From Apodemus sylvaticus (lineage: Eukaryota > Chordata > Mammalia > Rodentia > Muridae): a stretch of DNA of 64,000 nt. How positions within the stretch are numbered: the first letter of the stretch is position 1; every line of letters starts with the position of its first letter. The notes beneath the pieces are model-generated. The model was given only the letters and a program-made list of their open reading frames with translations, did not search any database and was not told the DNA's origin. Below, piece after piece: positions 58,225-64,000 of the stretch. The translations under genes and the position numbers were made by a program. Location of the stretch: assembly GCF_947179515.1 (NCBI RefSeq), contig NC_067485.1, forward strand, positions 2,531,654 to 2,595,653, given 5' to 3'.

Positions 58225-59340
58225 AATAGGAAGTACTTATGATTCTCTGTACTGGTCTTTGGTTCAGGACCTTAGGAGAGTTATTCAAGCTCAACAGGTA
58301 CAGGCTCATAGTCACAGAGAGTGTAAGAGAGGTGCATGCGAAACCTTGAGAAAAGCAGTTTGGAGAAGTAGAGCTGAGGCTGAAAAGTGGAGAGGGTCCC
58401 AGCTTCCTTTGATCTGGGAGAAGCTGAGTTGCTAGAGCCATCTGGCAATGCCTGTGGCCATACATGTAACTTTGTGAGGAAAGGGTAGCATATGAGAATA
58501 TAAAGAACATAGGAAAGCTACAAGATTTAGACAACTAGGCCTCTCTGTTAGTGAAGACAGTGGGTGCTGCAGGTATCACCCAGTTCCTCAAGAAGAACAA
58601 CAACTTCTTCTATAGCTTCTGGGACTGCTGGGTTAAACAGTGTTGAAATGTTGAAGGCAGAGACTGTCACCCCTCCTGTGTCATGCCCCTCCCAGGGCAG
58701 CCTACAGAGGATGACATGTGAACCTGGTATGTAGCATCTTGACCCCCCCCCCCACTTCCCCAGTGAAGCCAGCTTAGAAGGATCATCTCAGCCTCAGAGA
58801 TCTCTGTGTACTCTGTGGAGCTCATAATTGCTGCTGTATAATGGCTCAGCGTCCTCCACCCCACCCTGAAGTGACCATCAGACTGTTTAATATTGTCTTT
58901 GGGGATGAGAGGGTGATTTCTTAAGAAAATGAGTCACTGGAACATAGGATGGGGTGGGTAGGTGAAGAAGAGGAATTTAAGAAAAGAGGAGTGGTAGTGG
59001 AGGGCATGCCAAGAGGCAGTGTATCCAGAGAGGGTGGTCCTGAAGTGAGTGTCAAGGAGCAGTGGGCCTAGGGCAGGGCAGGGCAGGAAGCTTCAAGCCA
59101 GTCTGATAGCAATCTGTGTACCTCAGACAGGGGACACAAACAGGCCACAAGGAAGCCATGCTGCTAGCTCTCCCAACTTCTGCTCTTGGCAGTCTGTTCC
59201 TACATCATGTAGAATAAAGCGAGTTGCTTCTTTCAAGCTTAAAACCCTCTGAAGGTCCTTCAAGCACTATGAATAGAACAGACAAGTGTCTTGCTATGGT
59301 TTGTAAGATCTGGCATAATTTTTACCCTTCTCTTTCTTTT
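58225..59340. other. Unique intergenic block
   Basis: Nothing recognised. A C run lies near 58744, and GGGCAGGGCAGGGCAGG near 59074. Confidence 0.4.
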
Positions 59341-59344
59341 CTCT

Positions 59345-59525
59345 TTTCTTTCCTGGGTGTCTGTGTGCCTGTCAGGTACACACGTGAGATTATAGGACAA
59401 CCTTGGGAGCTGTTCCTCGGGCACTGTCCACCTTATTTTGAGAGATGGTGTCTGATAAGCTTGGTGCTAGCTGATTGCACTAGCCTGGCTGGCCCCACAG
59501 ACCAGTCCTCTCTGGCTCCTCCCTG
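59345..59525 (-). repeat. B4 SINE fragment
   Basis: Reverse-strand TGCCTGTCAGGTACACACGT, CTCGGGCACTGTCCACCTTA and TTTTGAGAGATGGTGTCTGA. Confidence 0.65.
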
Positions 59526-59529
59526 ACAC

Positions 59530-60129
59530 CCTTCAGCTTTTTGCTCAAATATTACTTTCCCAATGAACTTTTCCCGGCCCCTCCCCTCCCCCAGTTAATC
59601 TTCCCAGCAACCTCTATTTATCTGTTTTCAAGTTCCCCTATGCCAAAGTGGAAACTGATCCATGGCTTGTTTTTGTTTCTTTTTGTTATCTGTCCATTAA
59701 ACTCTACACTCTAGGAGGGCAGGAGTTTGTCTTCCTCGGGGCTCTGACCTCAAAGAAAGCAGGTGTTCTGGTGCACAGTGCCTACTCAGTAATTGTTCCA
59801 CAAATCAGCTGTGACAACTAGAACAGGAACAGGTAAGGACGCAGGCTGTGGAATTTCCTGACCTTCCTGAGTAGTTTTTTGAGTGTGCAATAGTTTTTTC
59901 TGCGGAAGACACTTGACAACTAAGGTTCCCAATAGTTCTCTAGCTCTAGAAACTTAGAGGAGGCAACCATTACTGATTCGGAGTGGCTAGGGATGGGAGG
60001 ATCCATTTCCCAGGAGGTGGGTAAGAGACTATGATGGAGCAGAGAGGGAGGGCAGTGGTAGAGACTGAAACCGGGCCACCTGGGGCTCAAGTGCGGCTTT
60101 CCCTGAACTAGTTACTTAACTTCCCTGAA
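59530..60129. other. Distal upstream region of Fbp1
   Basis: Non-repeat sequence between the last SINE and the G-rich promoter tract. No defined element is identified. Confidence 0.4.
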
Positions 60130-60150
60130 TTAGCTTTGTATTTTAAGCAG

Positions 60151-60212
60151 GTGGGTGGGTGGGTGGGTAGGTGGGACGGGGGTGGAGGGGGGGGCGGGGA
60201 GCGGGGGGAATG
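60151..60212 (+). promoter_or_regulatory. G-quadruplex-capable (GTGG)n tract with GC boxes
   Basis: Four GGG runs separated by single T bases occur at 60153-60167, followed by further GGG runs to about 60180 and then an almost pure G stretch with GGGGCGGGG at 60191-60199. The first part fits the classical G3N1 quadruplex pattern on the + (non-template) strand. It sits about 400-450 bases upstream of the Fbp1 start codon. Confidence 0.8.
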
Positions 60213-60419
60213 GGAGGGAGAGTCCTTCCTCTCAGGCAGGTTAGAGCGGGCATTTGGGCATTTAAGATCTTTGTGCAGTTAGCCCAGAGGTAAGGTGGGC
60301 GGTGGGGCAACAGAGGAGGAAGTAGCGTTGTCAGCGTGGCATCTAGGGGAGGGTGCATGGAACGGAGGGAGGGAGAGGCCAAGAGAGGACCTTGGCCCGC
60401 GGGCAGAATGGCAGTTGGT

Positions 60420-60433
60420 GGAGCAAAGGAGCA
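60420..60433 (+). promoter_or_regulatory. HNF4/nuclear-receptor-like site in the Fbp1 promoter
   Basis: Two GGAGCA half-sites flank AA, giving the CAAAGG core typical of HNF4 elements about 180 bases before the start codon. The match is partial (AGC instead of TCA in the second half). Liver-type FBP1 is an expected HNF4 target, but binding here is not shown. Confidence 0.35.
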
Positions 60434-60606
60434 AGGGGGTGTTTCTTAGGACAGGGGGCGGAGACCTAGAGATTATAGGCTCCCCCAGGACTCAGGTTCG
60501 TTGAACTTCTACAGACGCGGTCTGGCCTTCAGTCCTCCCGCTGTGACTATCACCTTGAGCCCCACCTGCCTGTACCCTTAGCCAGGACCTGCGCCAGACC
60601 CCAGCA

Positions 60607-60776
60607 ATGGTGGACCATGCGCCCTTCGAGACGGATATCAACACTCTGACCCGCTTCGTCATGGAAGAGGGCAGGAAGGCTCGGGGCACAGGGGAGTTGA
60701 CCCAGCTGCTGAATTCGCTCTGCACCGCGATCAAAGCCATCTCGTCAGCGGTGCGCCAGGCGGGCATCGCACAGCT
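60607..60776 (+). CDS. Fbp1: Fructose-1,6-bisphosphatase 1, coding exon 1 (partial gene)
   Basis: The exon encodes residues 1-57 of FBPase-1, the cytosolic liver/kidney enzyme that hydrolyses fructose-1,6-bisphosphate to fructose-6-phosphate in gluconeogenesis. The peptide starts MVDHAPFETD and ends QAGIAQL; the family continues YGIAG in exon 2, which is not in the window. Both halves of the AMP allosteric site known for this family are present: VMEEG (residues 18-22) and TGELT (28-32). The start of the regulatory loop (from about residue 51) is also here. HAPFETD and NSLCTA indicate FBP1 rather than the muscle paralogue FBP2. The ATG has a strong Kozak context (G at -3, G at +4), and an in-frame TGA at 60556 rules out an upstream extension. 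The exon ends after two bases of codon 57, followed by the donor GTGAGT at 60777. No frameshift or stop is seen, so this looks like the functional locus and not a processed copy. Confidence 0.96.
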
Positions 60777-61455
60777 GTGAGTTAGGCCTCTGGCTGCCGC
60801 ATCTTGTCCATTAGAGCGCCTGGAGTTTGCTTCTCTGCACCCTTGCTGATAGCCAATGTGCCCATCTGACACCTACGATTCCGGTCTCTTCCTCTGCTTC
60901 ACACAAGCCCTCATTCCCCTTTACCCTGGTGCACAACTGCCTGATCTCTTCTGGTCTCAGCTCTCCTTTTCCTGCTCCTCCCAGATTCATGGTAAAAATG
61001 AGTGACTTACCAGCTTCCCACTTGGGCCTCAGAGAGAAAGTGCTAATACCCACACCTTTCTCCTCATTCTCTGTTACTCAGTATGGGAACTGCAGTCCCA
61101 AATTTAGTTTCTAATTCAGAATCATCCTTAACCTAGACAAGTCCCATGAGTATTCCATCACTTGTCAGTCTGGGAGAAAGTCGATGCTCAGCAATGAAGG
61201 TTGGCCACACAGTACTCTGGGCGCTCCCTTTCTGGGGCCAGCTGTAGACTCACCTCCTGAGCACCCAAACCTCTCCCTTCTTGCATTCTTGAGCAGATCT
61301 TGCCCAATTATTGAAGAGCTGATAGACAGAGCAGAAGTAGTAGACTGCTTTTGATAAAGCCAAGGATCATCTTTCCCCTGAGCCTTTGGGGACTTGGTTA
61401 TGCAGACCCTCCTTCGGGAGCAATAAGAAGCCTTTCCAATAAGTTTCCTTGTGGT

Positions 61456-61640
61456 AGATGACGATGATGATGATGAATTTTATTTTATTTTATTTTATTT
61501 TATTTTATTTATTGAGACAGGGCCTCACTATGTAGCTCCTGGAACTTATTATGAGTAAACCAGGCTGTCCTTGAACTCAGAGATCTACCTGCCTCCGCCT
61601 CCTGAGTGGGGATTAAAGACATGAAGCACCACACCTAGCA
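61456..61640 (-). repeat. (GAT)n, (TTTTA)n and B1 SINE
   Basis: ACGATGATGATGATGAA, then about seven TTTTA units (61479-61512) as the B1 tail, then reverse-strand B1: TTGAGACAGGGCCTCACTAT, CAGGCTGTCCTTGAACTCAG, AGATCTACCTGCCTCCGCCT. It lies in Fbp1 intron 1. Confidence 0.9.
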
Positions 61641-62586
61641 TGGTGGGGGATTTTACTGCTATGGTTTGCAGTTTGTACTGTAGGGAGGAGCAAATGAAGA
61701 CACATGGAGTCTCAGAACACCTTCAATTTTTTAAACTACATAACACTTTTGTACTTTGTCCTGGCCTGAGCACATGTTTGGGACCTAACTGGTTTCCACA
61801 CGACTGAATGGAACCTGGGTTTTCAGGTTATCTGTATACCTGTATATATCTGTATGATATATCTGTATATCTGTATGTTTCTTAACATTTATCATACTTT
61901 TAAATATTTCCTATGAACAATGCAGAACTGATAGGTGAGATTTGTAGCTAACTTGCACATATAATCCTTTGAAATGGATTTTTAAATGTTCCTCCAACAG
62001 TGTGACCTATGTATGCATTTATTTCTGAAAAACTCTGGTTCTACTATGTAGCTTGGTGGAGATAATTCTTAAGCATAAAATGCCTGGTAACATTTTTAGA
62101 TGCTAAGCAGGGCTGAGCCTTGCTAGAGAAAGCTAGGTACAGGTACATTAGAGGTGATGACTCCCTCGCTATTTTGTTCTTAGCTCTAAGGAGCCTTTCA
62201 GCCAGCACACTCAGGTAAAAGTCTCACTTCAAAGTTAAATTTACAGCTCAAGGATTTAACTCTCTCAGAACCTGGGGGCTTTGTGAGAGACAACAGTTTC
62301 CATGTCTTACATTATTTTAAAAAACTGCACCAGTACTTGTCACAACCCCAGAGAGACTTAGAAACCCCAAATCACCCTAGAGACGTCTCACTTTTTAACT
62401 CACCTCTCAGATAATAGTAATGGGGTTAGGTGGAAGGTGGTAATTTTGGAACGGAAGAGAACATGTACTAATAGACTATGGTCACGATACCAGCTTTGAA
62501 GATGGCATCCTAGATTTCTTGAGTTGTACTCATTGACCAAAACACTAAGCCATTCAAAAGATAAGATGGAAAATGAGCACCCCCTC

Positions 62587-62609
62587 CACACACACACACA
62601 CACACACAC
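62587..62609 (+). repeat. (CA)n microsatellite
   Basis: About 11 CA units in Fbp1 intron 1. Confidence 0.9.
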
Positions 62610-63279
62610 CCATGCCAGATTCCTGGGGCACCCACTGTTAATTTTTCTTGGCTATTTTCTCAGATACTTTTTTATGCTCACGTAAATGTCTATATGAACA
62701 TGCATTTACACATTGTAGTAGCTTGCAAATAAAATGGGGCCACACTTAGCGTGTTTTTCTCCAGCTATATAATGAACATTCTATGCCACCAGGACATGAC
62801 AATCCACCACCTCGGCTTTTAACCTGCTGCAGATATCTCATGAGTAATGTAATCCTTCTGTAGCTTGGGAGCATTTAAGTCCTCACTACTCTAGCTATTA
62901 CAGAGTAGAACAGGGGTTGATGCTGACTGAGGGAAGAAGTTGGATTCTGTGGGACGGGAAGGATCTGACTATTCACAGGATGATGTGTAGTTGAACCACT
63001 AGCAGCCAGATGAGATATCAAGACGGGCCTTTCAATTAGGCTCATTTGGGCTTTGATGTGTTGGATGGAGAGCCAATGTGCCTGTAAAGAGCTTATTAAG
63101 GCTGCCAGCTGGCCTTAGAAGAGCATTCACCCAGAGGGATGGGATGGTTGAAGACCTGCAAGAACCCCCACCAAAACTGGTTTCAGCCCTTTGTCGCACA
63201 GGGAAATCAGCAGAGGTGTAATTATGGGTCACGATGCTCCTCTACCTCTGTCAACCTCAAAGTTGCCACTGCTCCATAT

Positions 63280-63357
63280 GATGTGACATTATATGATGTA
63301 TGACATATAGTATATGATTGATATAATGATATAACAGTATAACTATATAATATATCC
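63280..63357 (+). repeat. AT-rich patch
   Basis: TATGATGTATGACATATAGT and onward, with alternating ATGATATA/TATAATATA words and no fixed unit. Confidence 0.6.
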
Positions 63358-64000
63358 TGAGGCAGCATCTCATACACCCCAGGTCAGGTTCTGGGGAAGG
63401 GAAGTCTAGGAGTGTGGAGTTGGAGAAGACATGGAAAATGGGTGAAAAAGATGAAGGGAGCAAAGCTTTTTTAGCAGAGATGGCAGGCGTGTGCTGTGGA
63501 TTCCATCTGAAAGGCAATGAGGGTTGATTTCAAAGAGCTGGTTCTATCTAACAAATGAGAATAGAATCATGTCACCCAAGACTGAGGCAATACATAACTG
63601 TTAACAGAAGTAAGGAGATGTTGACTTTTTAGGGGCTTGGGAGCAGTGATGGGATGTGGGATCTTGGCAGCCTTGGCTTAGGCTATTGTAGAACTACACA
63701 GTCATAGTCTGGGGCATCTAGGCCCCTTGCGACTTTTGCCCTGAGGCAGAGGGGAACAGGAAGAGAACATGAGGACTGGGGTTAGAAGAGCAGAGGGATG
63801 CAGAATCCAAGAGCCCACTCCAGAGACAAAGATCTAGGCTTAAATTCCTGGGGCTGCCATTTAATTTAGGTGGTGATATGGGTGGATGGATGGTGAAGCA
63901 TCTGAGAGCCTCAGTTTCCCCTATTGTAAAATAGGCACAGCTGCTCTTCAACCCTAGAGTTGTGGAGATGAAGGAGCTTACTAATCACATCCAGATGTCA

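Larger units (their letters stand above)
60130..60606 (+). promoter_or_regulatory. Fbp1: Fbp1 proximal promoter and 5' UTR region
   Basis: This G-rich, relatively CpG-containing stretch lies directly before the Fbp1 start codon. It contains GGGCGG boxes at 60297-60302 and 60456-60461, GGGGCGGGG near 60191-60199, and an HNF4-like direct repeat of GGAGCA with a CAAAGG core at 60420-60433. A palindromic CCGCGG lies near 60397. I see no good TATA box in the last 150 bases, so a GC-box-driven start is likely. The transcription start cannot be placed from sequence alone; the 5' UTR is probably within the last 100 bases or so. That liver FBP1 is controlled by Sp1/NF1-type factors, HNF4 and FOXO1 is general knowledge; use of these particular sites is inference. 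Confidence 0.75.
60777..64000 (+). other. Fbp1: Fbp1 intron 1 (5' part; no further exon in the window)
   Basis: The intron begins with the donor GTGAGT at 60777-60782. Its acceptor is not reached: no frame to the right end encodes the conserved second-exon sequence (YGIAG, STNVTGDQ). It contains a short (GAT)n, a (TTTTA)n-B1 pair at 61.5 kb, TATATCTG-type repeats near 61.83-61.88 kb, a (CA)n at 62.59 kb and an AT-rich patch at 63.28-63.36 kb. The remainder shows nothing I can name. Confidence 0.9.

Noticed and set aside
60492..60872. 126-codon minus frame across the Fbp1 first exon
   Set aside because: Shadow of the Fbp1 coding exon and its GC-rich flanks on the opposite strand.

Overview
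This window is mammalian nuclear DNA from a muroid rodent, probably a murine (mouse/rat subfamily). The evidence is its dense load of rodent SINEs on both strands (B1, B2, B3, B4 and a little ID), L1 3' ends of murine type, long CA/GA/TTTC/TA microsatellites, and one exon of a gluconeogenic gene. The B2 copies near 15.4, 38.8 and 57.0 kb carry the murine-type 3' part (GAAGACAGC near the tail). The single recognisable gene is Fbp1 (fructose-1,6-bisphosphatase 1). Its first coding exon lies on the + strand at 60607-60776, with a promoter-like GC- and G-rich region just upstream and the start of intron 1 running off the right end. Compared from memory, the exon-1 peptide is identical to neither house mouse nor Norway rat, so I do not name a species.

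Layout. Positions 1 to about 60100 are intergenic DNA with no protein-coding exon I can support. In human and mouse, as I recall, the gene upstream of FBP1 is the divergent AOPEP (C9orf3), and this window looks like the space between them. It is mostly a mosaic of 5'-truncated L1s (about 5.2-6.0, 37.4-37.9, 39.8-40.5, 46.6-47.8 and 49.6-51.0 kb), ancient L1M ends (3.8 and 10.2 kb), MaLR-like LTR relics (13.5, 21.1 and 49.1 kb), a TATA-containing solo LTR (54.6-54.9 kb), further LTR-like blocks (32 and 56.5-57.7 kb), a family of mid-size rodent repeats (0.4, 33.0, 33.6, 47.0 and 55.1 kb) and many SINEs. Unique stretches lie between them (e.g. 6.0-7.4, 18.5-20.2, 25.0-26.4, 29.6-30.8, 41.1-42.8 and 48.1-49.1 kb). 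Some hold motif clusters that could be regulatory: a CACGTG E-box with forkhead sites near 25.8 kb, CTCF-like motifs near 23.0 and 30.2 kb, and a TAAT/TCF-rich block near 48.4 kb.

The most clear-cut structural observation is a recent tandem duplication of about 404 bp at 11297-12105. I see only two differences between the copies, and the breakpoint carries the 7-base microhomology GTAAATT. The most functionally relevant region is 60150-60780: a (GTGG)n G-quadruplex-capable tract, GC boxes, an HNF4-like site, a strong Kozak start with an upstream in-frame stop, and a canonical splice donor.

I found no novel gene system, CRISPR array, operon or viral gene set. All other open reading frames are short, low-complexity or repeat-derived. 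Repeat boundaries are read by eye and should be taken as accurate to roughly 10-30 bases. Family names are from memory of consensus sequences.
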